Assembly (NCBI GenBank): GCA_907163375.1
Contig: CAJQUW010001823.1
Span: 55,987 to 119,986 of the forward strand
Length of the DNA: 64,000 nucleotides
Direction of reading: 5' to 3'
Source of the DNA: Prostheceraeus crozeri
Taxonomy: Eukaryota; Platyhelminthes; Polycladida; Euryleptidae
Shown here in pieces: positions 11,301 to 19,852 of this stretch (its first letter is position 1; every line of letters begins with the position of its first letter). The translations under genes and the position numbers were made by a program. The notes under the pieces were generated by a model. It had not been told where the DNA came from, searched no databases, and saw nothing but the letters and a program-made list of their open reading frames with translations.

Positions 11301-12132
11301 ACTTAAAACATTGCGATTCGCAATCTACAGAAATGACTGCTGCTTTATTTCTTAAATTTTTCGGAAGTTTAAAGGAGCCTCGTCCAGAGTAGTTTTCTAA
11401 TAAAGTGATTTTAAATAAGGCGGACTCAATACCATCAAAAACGAGACCGCTATTGCGCTCGTTAAATTTATCTATGTTTAATTTTAATCCTTGGATATGA
11501 AAATTTATCCAAGACTCATAGTCTACAACTTCGGTTGCAGGAGAGGAGGGTATGTGAAACTCCAACCTCTCTACTATTTGACCAGTATGGTGGTCGATTT
11601 TTACATATTTTATTTTAAGATAGATGAGCGCCTTCATCCTAAAATTGTCTAAATTGTTGAAGAGCGCTTCTATCAATGATGAATTTTGATGAAACCATTG
11701 CTCAAAGTTTGCAATGGTTTCTGAGGAGTCCATCTGGTAGTTCCTCACTAAATTATTTATGGACACTTCAGTGAGTCGGATAGAGGAGGTGCTGTTAGTA
11801 TAACTATCGTCACTGTGTGTATGTTGAAGTCTGTGCGAAGATAGTTCAAAACGTGTCTCGAAAGACTGAGCGCACAAGTCGCAAGAAAAGGAGACGACGT
11901 TAACAGAATCATCCCCACGTTCGGAGTTTGATGCCGGCTTAGGTCGACAAACACCTCGCTTGATGTGTCGGGTGAGATCCCGCTTCCTCGTGAAGATGTG
12001 TCCACAGTCAGCACATTCCCGATCGTTGCATTCCCGCGACAATGTTGACATGGAGTCGCTGTTGTTATCCGACTCGCTCGAGATGAGACTGGTATCACCT
12101 GAAAGAGAAATCATTCTATCATCTCTGTTCAA
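8356..12132 (-). CDS. Polinton family-B DNA polymerase (protein-primed type) with zinc fingers
   Basis: A single 1258-codon frame starts at ATG 12132. Two C2H2 fingers lie at residues 40-62 (CADCGHIFTRKRDLTRHIKR) and 84-104, and a third Cys/His cluster at about 396-416. Exonuclease motif I is at about 449 (YADIECYID). An endonuclease-VII-like Cys-His cluster is at 533-567 (CPKC, RDHDHITGKFR, CSKC). Exo II is at about 582 (HNFKGYDSH) and Exo III at about 743 (LKLDVFLLAD). Polymerase motif A is at about 834 (YDQNNLYG), motif B at about 1007 (KNNSLFGK) and the motif C region at about 1104. The order and length fit Polinton PolB, which copies the element from a terminal protein primer. It runs leftwards, divergent from the ORF at 12560. 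As an element fossil it looks whole in frame; activity is not implied. Confidence 0.93.
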   Translation of the reverse strand: MNRDDRMISLSGDTSLISSESDNNSDSMSTLSRECNDRECADCGHIFTRKRDLTRHIKRGVCRPKPASNSERGDDSVNVVSFSCDLCAQSFETRFELSSHRLQHTHSDDSYTNSTSSIRLTEVSINNLVRNYQMDSSETIANFEQWFHQNSSLIEALFNNLDNFRMKALIYLKIKYVKIDHHTGQIVERLEFHIPSSPATEVVDYESWINFHIQGLKLNIDKFNERNSGLVFDGIESALFKITLLENYSGRGSFKLPKNLRNKAAVISVDCESQCFKYAVLSILHYNDVQNSRYRKSKYQQWENELKFDDCNSEDMKIKDIEKFEKLNNIKIVLHVWEKGLKGVRYNSRSSCYDHVVNLLLVRQDDSEEWHYCGIPKISRLYHHLRNSTSSEIYYCDRCIRNFRSKNKFETHYEWCKRGKLQMERMPKDKEFSYRENGDELSPLRVIYADIECYIDDNIHRPAAISCYEVWHDHFQNRKNKMHIWQGEDCIYQFLQFLEQAVKFQQKYDGELYRRSLHMTADDQAKFDSCNVCPKCRKTFDDDKIKKVRDHDHITGKFRNALCSKCNFSLRMKRRTLPVIFHNFKGYDSHMIIKGGLGQMKEWKLDVIAQTREKFMAMTAKVPVDKTKENKTVYFDIKFLDSYQFMTASLASLVQNLKSLPLTQNLKKQYPNLTDEVITRKGVFPYAYFDAISKLGETSLPPIDKFKNDLSGAECKTEDYDHAQDAWIKFDCHTFGEYMIAYLKLDVFLLADVFQEFRRVALEEDKLDPVHFVSLPAMSFKSAFKMTGETIHLLQYPEMYNLFERGIRGGLTFVNKHRLKSETVGNDHTHLKYYDQNNLYGSSLSKPLPHSEFSWLDDSEIQHLSNPSNILAIPDEGDWGYYFEIDLIYPNNIKHKTVDFPLAPESGEVTKDMFSDFMKQFHKDLESCGQPDYKPCRKLLLTQYDKENYLVHFSILKFYLEMGMILKRVHRIIKFRQKAFLKPYIDSNSQKRALAQNNFEKDFYKYKNNSLFGKTMEDVRKRVNYKLVNDVTKFKKLVSSPLFIDRDIIDEDLVGVKMIKSEVELCKPIYIGQAVLDYSKLEMYQLFYKILKPCPLVKGVRLLGGDTYSFFLGITTQKDLNFNEVGKSLERYFDTSNYPTDHPLYSIKNKAKLGCFKDETAGKEIDEMILLRPKMYSMKLKDSDDSIKRAKGVSRSLVSNMKHKNFRKAYRNKNITFVNMTILKSKSHEIKTHTFRKRALSAWEDKRCWLEHNISLPH

Positions 12133-12559
12133 GTCTCAGTGTATTGTTACAACCTACCTTGACTCAACAACTCTAAACTTTCCTCGAGAAGGGAGGGCGT
12201 TGGTGATGAAGTTGATGCCTGAAATTGAGGAAGATGCTATTAGCCACACGTTTGAGGGAGATGAGTGAAGAAATTTTCAACTTACCATTTCAACGAAATC
12301 AAGTTTAAGGTTGATACTTCAGTCAAATAATACGTCTCAAATTTGGAATTCACTAGAGAGCAGTTCACTTGTACGCCTCAAATACAGAATTCGCTAGACA
12401 ACAGTTCACTTATGCGTCTCAAAGACTGAGTGAAATGACACGAATGTCACTTTACATATATACTTTCATATTCATCATTCATTGGCTGTTCATTCTGATT
12501 GGTTGCTTGTTGATACTTAAGAATTAGAAAACATTTCAAAGTCATTATTCACAGTCAAC
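12133..12559. promoter_or_regulatory. Divergent intergenic region of the Polinton with short repeats
   Basis: Lies between the PolB start and the rightward ORF at 12560, so it should hold both promoters. At about 12330-12430 a unit of roughly 60 bp (CGTCTCAAATTTGGAATTC, then CAGTTCACTT) is repeated two and a half times. TATATA near 12455 is a possible TATA element for the rightward ORF. The promoter role is inferred from position. Confidence 0.45.
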
Positions 12560-13009
12560 ATGACAAGCCCTCCGACAACACCAAACACAAAATTCTCTTC
12601 TCCATGCTCAACACCAAAGGCGCTCGTTGCACCAAACGCTCCAACGAAGGGGAAGGTAGAAAAGGTGTACCGACTGGACAATATCAGAAAGTTATCATTA
12701 CCAGCGGATGAGGAAGAGGAGAGTGTATGTGAGAAGGAGTGTCCCGACTTAACAGGCGTGAGGTGGAAGTATCTCCAGTACGATACTGACGATGTGATGG
12801 AGATCACCAGCACGAAATTCCTCCACCAATTATGGGAGTGGTACACCCCTAACTCCCAGCCACGAACTATGGAGGAGTGGGAGTATATTGACAAAGTGAG
12901 CCTCGCAGTGGAAGAACGATTAAAGCAACTGAACTGTTTTTGTTATCTATGTGAAGCCAGACTCTGGGACGATATTGACGATGAAGTCCTTTTGAAATAC
13001 ATGCCATAA
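12560..13009 (+). CDS. Small acidic Polinton protein of unknown function
   Basis: A frame of 149 residues from ATG 12560. The N-terminal 40 residues are Pro/Thr/Ser-rich and probably disordered (MTSPPTTPNTKFSS). The rest is acidic, with the tryptophan-containing segment GVRWKYLQYDTDDVMEIT, a WEWYTP block and a C-terminal CFCYLCEARLWDDI containing a CxC-like cysteine pattern. I recognise no family. Base composition and the clean frame suggest a real gene. It is divergent from PolB across a repeat-bearing spacer and is followed by the 206-bp tandem repeats. It could be an accessory or regulatory protein of this Polinton lineage. Confidence 0.6.
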   Translation: MTSPPTTPNTKFSSPCSTPKALVAPNAPTKGKVEKVYRLDNIRKLSLPADEEEESVCEKECPDLTGVRWKYLQYDTDDVMEITSTKFLHQLWEWYTPNSQPRTMEEWEYIDKVSLAVEERLKQLNCFCYLCEARLWDDIDDEVLLKYMP

Positions 13010-13066
13010 TAAATTTTTATTTCATATTATCTTTGCTTTCATACTGACGTACTTGAATGGGGCCTC

Positions 13067-13676
13067 AGTGGATGATTTAACCATGTATACATTTTCATTT
13101 GGAAATAGAAGCACACTTATTCTAACTTGTAAATCTTAAAACATTTCATATGGACGATGATGATAGATGAAATAGTGTCAAATAAAATTAAGATAGCTTA
13201 CACTTCTGATACAGGGATAGCAATCGACTGCGATCCATGTGTAAAGAGCTTGTTAGACTACGGATGGGCTTAAGTGGATGATTTAACCATGCATACTTTT
13301 TCATTTGGAAATAGTAGCACGCTTAGTCTAACTTGTAAATCTTATAACATTTCATATGGACGATGATGATAGATGAAATAGTGTCAAATAAAATTAAGAT
13401 AGCTTACACTTCTGATACAGGGATAGCAATCGACTGCGATCCATGTGTAAAGAGCTTGTTAGACTACGGATGGGCTTAAGTGGATGATTTAACCATATAT
13501 ACTTTTTCATTTGGAAATAGTAGCACGCTTAGTCTAACTTGTAAATCTTAAAACATTTCATATGGACGATGATGATAGATGAAATAGTGTCAAATAAAAT
13601 TAAGATAGCTTACACTTCTGATACAGGGATAGCAATCGACTGCGATCCATGTGTAAAGAGCTTGTTAGACTACGGA
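13067..13676 (+). repeat. Three 206-bp tandem repeats inside the Polinton
   Basis: Copies start at 13067, 13273 and 13479 with AGTGGATGATTTAACC, differ at few positions, and end near GACTACGGA. Each copy contains an ATG-led stretch reading MMIDEIVSNKIKIAYTSDTG, so the unit may derive from a coding segment. The function is unknown. Recent unequal exchange would explain the near identity. Confidence 0.9.
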
Positions 13677-13819
13677 AGAGAGAAGTGTGTTATGTTGCGT
13701 GTGGCGCGTGAGTGTCCTCCCATTTCATTCCATTCATCATTTTTCTTCCCCTCTGCATTCCATATCCGAGGATATGTGGCGGGCTTGGGACCGGTTTAGC
13801 TGCATTAGAAGGTTGGCCC

Positions 13820-15004
13820 TTAAAAGAGCCCATGGGTCGTTCTCCGTCCACCGACACTACTACTGCAAACACTCTGAAAGAAAAATAATAGGAGATAAGA
13901 TGAGCTACAAAAATGATTATGTTGAATAGACTTACTGGGAACCTTCTTTCTAACTTTTCTGACGACGAAGTCATCAAGCTCTCCATTGATGTTCATCGTC
14001 ATGTGGAGGCAGCGAACTCCATCCCCCTCATAACACAAGTGTGTTTCATTTAAGTCGCTGGAGATTGTAGGGGCATCACATACGTTATTCTCAAAGAGGG
14101 GAAGATGAACCTCATATACTCTCCTTTTTCGACACTTCAAACGCTCATGCAGTCGCTCCACTTCACCCGTCAACCTCTTATTAATAACCTTCACCTCCTC
14201 CGTCTCCTTCACCACGCTTCGCATCCGCTCTATCTCTTCATCCTTCCTCGACACACTCGCCTGCAAACTCTCCACCAAACCTGCCTTCCTCATCAACTCT
14301 CTCCTTTCCGCCATCCATTCCTTCTCCTTCTTTCTCAAGCTCTCCAACTCTTCCCTCGTTGCCCTATACCCCTCAACCTTCACCATCAGCTCTTCATTCT
14401 CCTTCAAAACTTTTCTATTATTACTTTCCAAAGCCATCACACGATCCTTCATTCTCACAAATACCTCCGTATCATACGCCTCTTGCTGCCGTGGCGATGA
14501 CGCTGCCATCGGCTTAGCCACTTCCTCCCCCTCCCACTCTTCCTTCAAATCCGCTATATCCCCAAACAAATCTTCCATCACCGCATCCAAATCAACATCA
14601 TCCTTCTTCTTCATTTTCGCTCTCAACTCAACTTCCTCACTCGAACTCCCATCACTCGAAATCACATCACTCGAATTCCTCACCACTTTCTCCCCAATCA
14701 CGTCCTGAATCGTTGCCACCGCCTTTCTCACCTCTTCCTTTTCCAACAACTCTCCCTCAAACCATGCCTTGAACCCCTTCTCTCCGATGTTCCCACTCTC
14801 ACACTGCAAATGCGCCTTCATAAATTCCTTCTCATCCATCATCACAGATTTCCGACAAGACACACACAACCTCAACATCACTTTCCTCTCATGGCCCATC
14901 GTCCCCTCTTTTTCTTTTAAATGCTTCTTCAGTTCACTACCTCTGGCAATCTTGCCACAACTACACTTGCCAACCAACATCTTTGCGTTATTCGGTTTTG
15001 TCAT
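13820..15004 (-). CDS. Coiled-coil protein with N-terminal zinc-binding cluster (Polinton accessory)
   Basis: A frame of about 390 residues from ATG 15004. Residues 10-70 hold a Cys/His cluster (GKCSCGKIARGSELKKHL, then LRLCVSCRKSV, then KAHLQCES) that could bind one or two zincs. Residues 110-170 are acidic and serine-rich. Residues 185-300 form a long predicted coiled coil (RVMALESNNRKVLKENEELM, MAERRELMRKAG, KRLTGEVERLHERLKCRKRR). A GTAAGT/TTTCAG pair near the 3' end suggests a short intron there. It is transcribed in the same direction as PolB, downstream in the element's right half. I do not recognise a named family. A DNA-binding or structural accessory role is possible but not shown. 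Confidence 0.6.
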   Translation of the reverse strand: MTKPNNAKMLVGKCSCGKIARGSELKKHLKEKEGTMGHERKVMLRLCVSCRKSVMMDEKEFMKAHLQCESGNIGEKGFKAWFEGELLEKEEVRKAVATIQDVIGEKVVRNSSDVISSDGSSSEEVELRAKMKKKDDVDLDAVMEDLFGDIADLKEEWEGEEVAKPMAASSPRQQEAYDTEVFVRMKDRVMALESNNRKVLKENEELMVKVEGYRATREELESLRKKEKEWMAERRELMRKAGLVESLQASVSRKDEEIERMRSVVKETEEVKVINKRLTGEVERLHERLKCRKRRVYEVHLPLFENNVCDAPTISSDLNETHLCYEGDGVRCLHMTMNINGELDDFVVRKVRKKVPSKSIQHNHFCSSSYLLLFFFQSVCSSSVGGRRTTHGLF

Positions 15005-15882
15005 GATAATTCTGTAAAGATAGAGTAAAATTTGATAGCAAGTGTTTATAGGATACTACTTGCTGATATGCATTGAAAGACTAAGTCACCAAACATTTGA
15101 TAGCAAGTCAGCAACCGTTTGGGTGTTAAGCTCTTGAATCCGTTACAGGCATTACTCAGAGGGGATCTTATCCCAGCTCCAAGGCCTCGACCCACAAATC
15201 CAAACTCGATCGGACAGAGCGTGCGTCATATCACTGTGTTGGTATCCGGGCCCCAGTTTTGACATGAAAACCGGTGGAGTTATTTACAAGAGGAAACGAC
15301 CCAAGTCACAGAGACTCATAAACGACTGCTTTTTATTCAAAAACTTTATTATCATTAAATATGAATTCAAATTTTTCAGTATTTTAGTACTACTCATAAA
15401 ACGTTTATAAGTAGTCTGTCACCTTCAGCATAGCAAACGCTGTCGAATGTTTTTTGAATCAAGTCTAAAGGACTTGTAGAAGCAAAGTTATAGCCGTTTG
15501 AAGATTTCGGCCTACTATCATCAAATGGTCAGTCATGCTATACTGACTAACCTATAAGTCTGACACCTTAGCTGATATCAGCAATGTAAAGTCAGAAGTC
15601 CGATATCGGACCTCAAGGGAAACGACTTACCTGTAGTCAGTTTCTCAACTTAGTGAAATTCCTCTCCCGATCCCGTTCTTATATACCCTGTGAATATGCA
15701 ATCGATAAGAGGGGGGAGGTCAGTGAAATTTGATGAAAAATGTTTTGGTGACGGTCCCAGGTCGAAATTCCACACTTTGGAAAATTTTCAAAATTTTACC
15801 CATACAAAGTCACTCTGACACTTAGGATTTTTTCAGGTGAGCGAGCTCCGACCTAAGATCTTGTAACCGCTCTAACTTTTGA
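15005..15882. other. Polinton interior, non-coding
   Basis: No convincing frame. TTTGATAGCAAGT occurs twice near 15030-15110, upstream of the coiled-coil gene, and may belong to its promoter. The rest leads into the duplicated terminal-repeat sequence. Confidence 0.5.
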
Positions 15883-16545
15883 ACGAAGACAGATATGAAC
15901 AAGCCGTTTCTTTCACTGAATTTGTCTCACTCTTAGCTTTCAAACGAGCTATGGCACGACAAAATCCGTCCACTGGAAGCCAAAATCGAAGCGAGCTGTC
16001 CAGAGGGGGGGGGACGTCAGCGAAAATTTTTTCTCTCCGATTGAGCTGGTAATACACCATTTCCATGTAGAATTTGACGCTGAATCCGAATCTGGCCTCC
16101 GTTTTCCCATCCGATGCTTCGTTTTGGCTCTACAGTAGGCAGCCATCGCAAAAATTCTAACTCTGTCGTTTTTTCGAAAAATGTTGAAAATTTTTTCTCG
16201 CCGATTGACTTGAAACTCACCATACAGATAGAGAATTTCACGCTGATTCCAAATCTGAAATCCGTTTTCCAATCCGATGCTTCGTTTTGAAGCTAGAGCC
16301 CAAAACGTCCCAAATTCTAACTCTGTCGTTTTTCGCCAATGTCCCAAAATCTTAAATGGCGTCTCACATCTAAACGAAGACAGATATGAACAAGCCGTTT
16401 CTTTCAGTGAATTTGTCTCACTCTTAGCTTTCAAACAAGCTATTGCACGACAAAATCCGTCCACTGGAAGCCAAGATCGAAGCTAGCTCTCCCGAGGGGG
16501 GGGACGTCAGCGAAAATTTTTTCTCTCCGATTGCTTTCAAATTCA
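15883..16545 (-). repeat. Duplicated segment at the inner edge of the right Polinton terminal repeat
   Basis: A block starting ACGAAGACAGATATGAAC and running into the C/G-run motif occurs at 15883 and again at 16374, spaced 491 bp. The left side of the element has only one copy at the corresponding place. The two ends are therefore asymmetric on their inner side. Confidence 0.75.
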
Positions 16546-17085
16546 CCATACCGATGCAGAATTTCACGCTGAATCCGAATCCGGCCTCCGTTTTCTCATC
16601 CGATGGTTCGTTTGGGCGCTACACACCAAAACGTCCCAAATTCTAACTCTGTTAAAATTTTGAAGAAAAATTTTTTCTCGCCGATTGAGCTGGAAATCAC
16701 ACCACAGATGCAGAATTTTACGCTGAATCCGAATCTGGCAGCCATTTCACCATCCACGACAACCTAGACGGTCGCCCACGACAACCTAGACGGTCGGCGA
16801 CGTCAACCTAGACGGTCGCCCACGTCAACCTAGACGGTCGCCCACGTCAACCAGGCGGTCGGACCAACTCACCCGAGTCTCACACTCTGTCGTTGCAGAG
16901 GGGGGGGGGAGTCAGCGAACAGTTTGTGAACGTGGACCCACCTGGCCGGCACACCACGACAGACTACAACCTCTGTCGTTCCAGAGGGGGGGGAGTCAGA
17001 CCCAAAGCACCACGGCGGCCGACCACGACACTCTGTCGTTCCAGAGGGGGGGCGCCGGTCGAGTGTTCGCCGTTTTCTTACTACT
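16240..17085 (-). repeat. Right long terminal inverted repeat of the Polinton
   Basis: Matches 6981-7826 almost base for base; the visible differences are mainly in C/G run lengths. Its inner border continues into a further partial copy of the same sequence at about 15883-16240. Confidence 0.9.
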
Positions 17086-17091
17086 CTTGGC

Positions 17092-18510
17092 ATTTCGTTG
17101 AGATATGTTTATGATGGGAAGATCTATGAGCGCGCAATAGCTGTTGTTCGTCTGCAGAACTTGACAGCAAGTCATATTTCCGAAAAGCTAATGACGCTGC
17201 TGCAGCAGTTGGAACTTTCTCCACTTGATTGTGTAGGTCAAGGATATGATGGCGCCTCTGTCATGAGCGGTACTAGTGGTGGTGTGCAGGCACTTGTGAA
17301 GGCAGGGGGTTATCATAATGCTCATTATGTTCATTGCGCATCACACCGACTGAATTTGATTCTTGGCTCTGTCGCTGAAGTTGATCCGACCGTAACTTTA
17401 TTTTTCGATATCATGGATCGTGTACATACCTTCATGACAAGAGCAAAGCGGCATGAGCGGTTCATTCATTTTCAACGACTGCTGTATCGTGATTCGCAGC
17501 CTTTAGAACTCATTCACTCATGTGATACTCGCTGGTCCTCCAGATCATTGGAGGTTGAAAAATTTTCACGACGTTTTGATGTCATCATGGACACTTTGGC
17601 ATCTTTTGAGAACGATTCTGATACCGATGCAAAGCTACAAGCAGCGTCACTTCTCGACGGAATCCAAACACAAAAATTTATCATTTTGATGTCATTTTTC
17701 AACAGGCTGTATCACTACACCGACACGGCTTCTAAAGGTCTGCAAAGACGTGAGACGGATGTTTCCACTTGTTCGTTGCTGATTAAGTTGCTTGAGGACA
17801 ATTTGAGTGACATTGATATCAAAAGCATAATTGAATATTCTCTCAGTCTATGTGCCACATATGAAATCACGGATGTTGATACTCAGCCATCGCAGAGAGC
17901 AAAGCGTCTTTCTTCAAAGCTCAAATCATTCTACGTAACTCTCTCGGTCGGCCAAAATTCTCATAACACCATTGACAAAGTTGAAATATTGCTCAAGCGA
18001 ATTATTGCTCATGTATCGGCCGAACTGAGAAGTCGTTTTGGCGATTGTCAAACCACAAGTATGAGGGCAGCAGCTTCATTGTTGCCCGGTGGTGATGATT
18101 ACATGGACTATGAACTGTTGAACGAAACAGCCAAAATGTTTCATTTTTCGCTACCTGAAGGTGAAATTAAAGTTTTTGAAAGCTTCCTTCTACAAAAGCT
18201 TAAGTCTTTCAACCAAGGATTGAGCTCAGGCTTCACCCTCATGGATATTTTCGATTTTATTGACAGGGAGATTTTCCCGAATCTGCATAGATTAGTTCAT
18301 ATTCTATTGACAATGCCACAAACATCGTGCAACGTTGAGAGGCTTTTTCTTCAGTGAAACGAATTAAAACTCGTTTGAGATCACAAATGTCTACGGAAAG
18401 ACTTTGCAATCTGTGTTTATTGACATTTGAAAAAGATCTTTCCAAAAAATTGAATTATGACGATATTCTTAATCTGTTTAAGAAGATGAAGAACCGCAGA
18501 CTGTTATGAT
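17092..18510 (+). pseudogene. hAT transposase, C-terminal part (catalytic domain and dimerisation region)
   Basis: After the Polinton and the duplicated CTTGGC, the frame continues directly with ISLRYVYDGKIYERAIAVV. Next come LDCVGQGYDGASVMSG (second catalytic Asp region), HCASHRLNLIL and HSCDTRWSSR, the ordered blocks of the hAT RNase-H fold. The hAT dimerisation signature is at the end: LVHILLTMPQTSCNVERLFL, then after a frameshift near 18350 FSSVKRIKTRLRSQM. Translation ends at a TGA near 18510. The continuity of sense across 6980/17092 shows that the Polinton landed in a coding transposase. With two frameshifts the protein is no longer functional. Confidence 0.88.
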
Positions 18511-19137
18511 TGTATCTACATAACAAAATGAAAAAAAGGAATATAAAGTGAGTAACTGAAAGTATTCGTTTTTGGTTTGCAATGTAGCGTTTTGGAAATA
18601 CAGTGATGTTTTATTCTCCTTGAGATTCCATTATCATGTGCTGTGAATCATGCATCTAAATTCAACTCCACTCCTAAATTTGGAAAAAGATATTTTCTTA
18701 TGGTCTAAGTGAAAATCACACATTTGTCGTCTACAAAATCTTTCAATGTCCTATGTAATTTTCTATAGTGTGAAGTCCATTCTTTAGGAATGCGGCATAT
18801 GGGCCTAATAGGATTTTCAAAAAACATAGTGTACACATATTGGCACAATTCATTTCAACTAACCCGCAAAGAAAAATTGTGTAACAATGATTGTGGCTTG
18901 GACATCTGAAAATAGATGATGTCGACGCCAAGAAAAATTGTAAATTGCAAAAATAGTAAGCTTCAGTTAGATAACACTGTCATTTTGTTTTTTGAAATAG
19001 GCCTAATTTCAGAGACCAGATTTGAGAGCAGCAATTTCTTAGTAGGGGGCCTACTAATCACTGCAAAATTCACTGACGAGACGAGGATTGTGTATGCCCC
19101 CCATTACAAAATCTCTAGCTACGTGCCTGGTGCGCGC

Positions 19138-19518
19138 ACGAAGCGGCCTGGTCGCGACGACTAAGTCGTGGCGGCCAGCAAGAATGCTTAGTCATCGTTG
19201 CGGGGATGGGAAGTCGTCAACTTGCGCGCGCACTTTGCGACGCGACCAATTGGTCGTGGCGGCCATCAAGATTTGCAGCGACGCACACAGGCGGCCAAGA
19301 TGTCGCGGCGACCAGTAAAATGCATTGCGCGCACTTATGGCGACCCTTCCCGCGACAAATAGATAATAAACTGCTGCAACTTTTTTCCTCATTCATTTTT
19401 TCCTCAACAAATGGCGTCGATTGGCCGCAGTCGCGGCCGCCTTCATGGTCGTACATTTTTTTGGCCGCGGCGGCCATGGTCCCCGCGACCTGGCTACTTA
19501 GTGCGCGCACGCCCTAAG
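19138..19518. mobile_element. CpG-rich inverted-repeat element (MITE-like), right part
   Basis: About 380 bp of GC-rich sequence in otherwise AT-rich DNA, full of GTCGCG, GGCGGCC and GTGCGCGC words. The outer arms are inverted: the right end, read inversely from 19518, is CTTAGGGCGTGCGCGCAC and then AGCCAGGTCGCG. The left end (5278 onward, continued at 19138) is CTAGGGGCGCGCGCGCAC and then GGCCTGGTCGCG. It has no coding gene. No convincing target duplication was found, so the superfamily is open. Confidence 0.6.
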
Positions 19519-19612
19519 AGATCGCATGCGAAACAATGATGAGATAGCGGTGCCTCAATCAATCGAACAAAGGAAACACTCGAAGAAGTTGATCGACTGC
19601 TTGGTGATCGAA

Positions 19613-19852
19613 TTCCATGTCGACATTCAGTCCACGAAGCCTAATGACTGTTCGCCTGTTGAAAACGTTTGAGGAATCATTATAAAGAGGTTGACTGACC
19701 AAGAATACAATGACTTGACCTCATTGAAAACAGAAATCAAAATCATTTAATGAAGTGTCAGTCGAGAATTTGGCAAAACCCTCATTTCAAGCACCTCGAG
19801 AAGATGCAGAAAAATTGTAGCGAAGAGTGAAGATAGGTCAAATAAATCATGA
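19613..19852 (+). pseudogene. Tc1-like transposase, C-terminal relic
   Basis: Reads FHVDIQSTKPNDCSPVENV, stop, GIIIKRLTDQEYNDLTSLKT, stops, SVSREFGKTLISSTSRRCRK. This follows the Tc1 C-terminus in order: SPDLNPIENLWG, then KRRL, then the LI-S-M-RRC block. The catalytic Glu is in VENV. At least three in-frame stops are visible, including TGA where Trp is expected. The rest of the transposon was not found, so it is an old relic. Confidence 0.65.

Larger units (their letters stand above)
6981..17085. mobile_element. Polinton/Maverick element, 10.1 kb, inserted in the hAT gene
   Basis: The termini read AGTAGTAAGAAAACGG on both strands, with exact 6-bp duplications CTTGGC at 6975-6980 and 17086-17091. 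AG-starting tips and 6-bp duplications are Polinton hallmarks. Terminal inverted repeats are about 846 bp and almost identical, so the insertion looks recent. Recognised parts: PolB (8356-12132), a coiled-coil protein (13820-15004), a small acidic ORF (12560-13009) and three 206-bp tandem repeats. I recognise no integrase, packaging ATPase, protease or capsid gene, which full-length Polintons of 15-20 kb carry. It therefore looks like a shortened family member that would depend on others for integration. Confidence 0.92.
5294..19129 (+). mobile_element. hAT element (TTF/ZMYM-type transposase), split by a Polinton
   Basis: Left tip CAGGCACGTAGCCATGG at 5294; right tip, read inversely from 19129, CAGGCACGTAGCTAGAG. 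It is flanked by GCGCGCGC (5286-5293) and GTGCGCGC (19130-19137), an 8-bp target duplication with one difference. CAGG termini and 8-bp duplications are hAT hallmarks, and the gene inside is a hAT transposase. Without the inserted Polinton and its 6-bp duplication the element is about 3.7 kb. The stretches 5294-6064 and 18511-19129 are its non-coding flanks. Confidence 0.9.

Noticed and set aside
14105-14500. ORF of 131 codons on the plus strand
   Set aside because: Antisense of the coiled-coil gene; leucine/histidine-rich only because the sense strand is Glu/Lys-rich.
19088-19517. Several overlapping ORFs
   Set aside because: A CpG-rich inverted-repeat element is open in many frames by composition; no domain.
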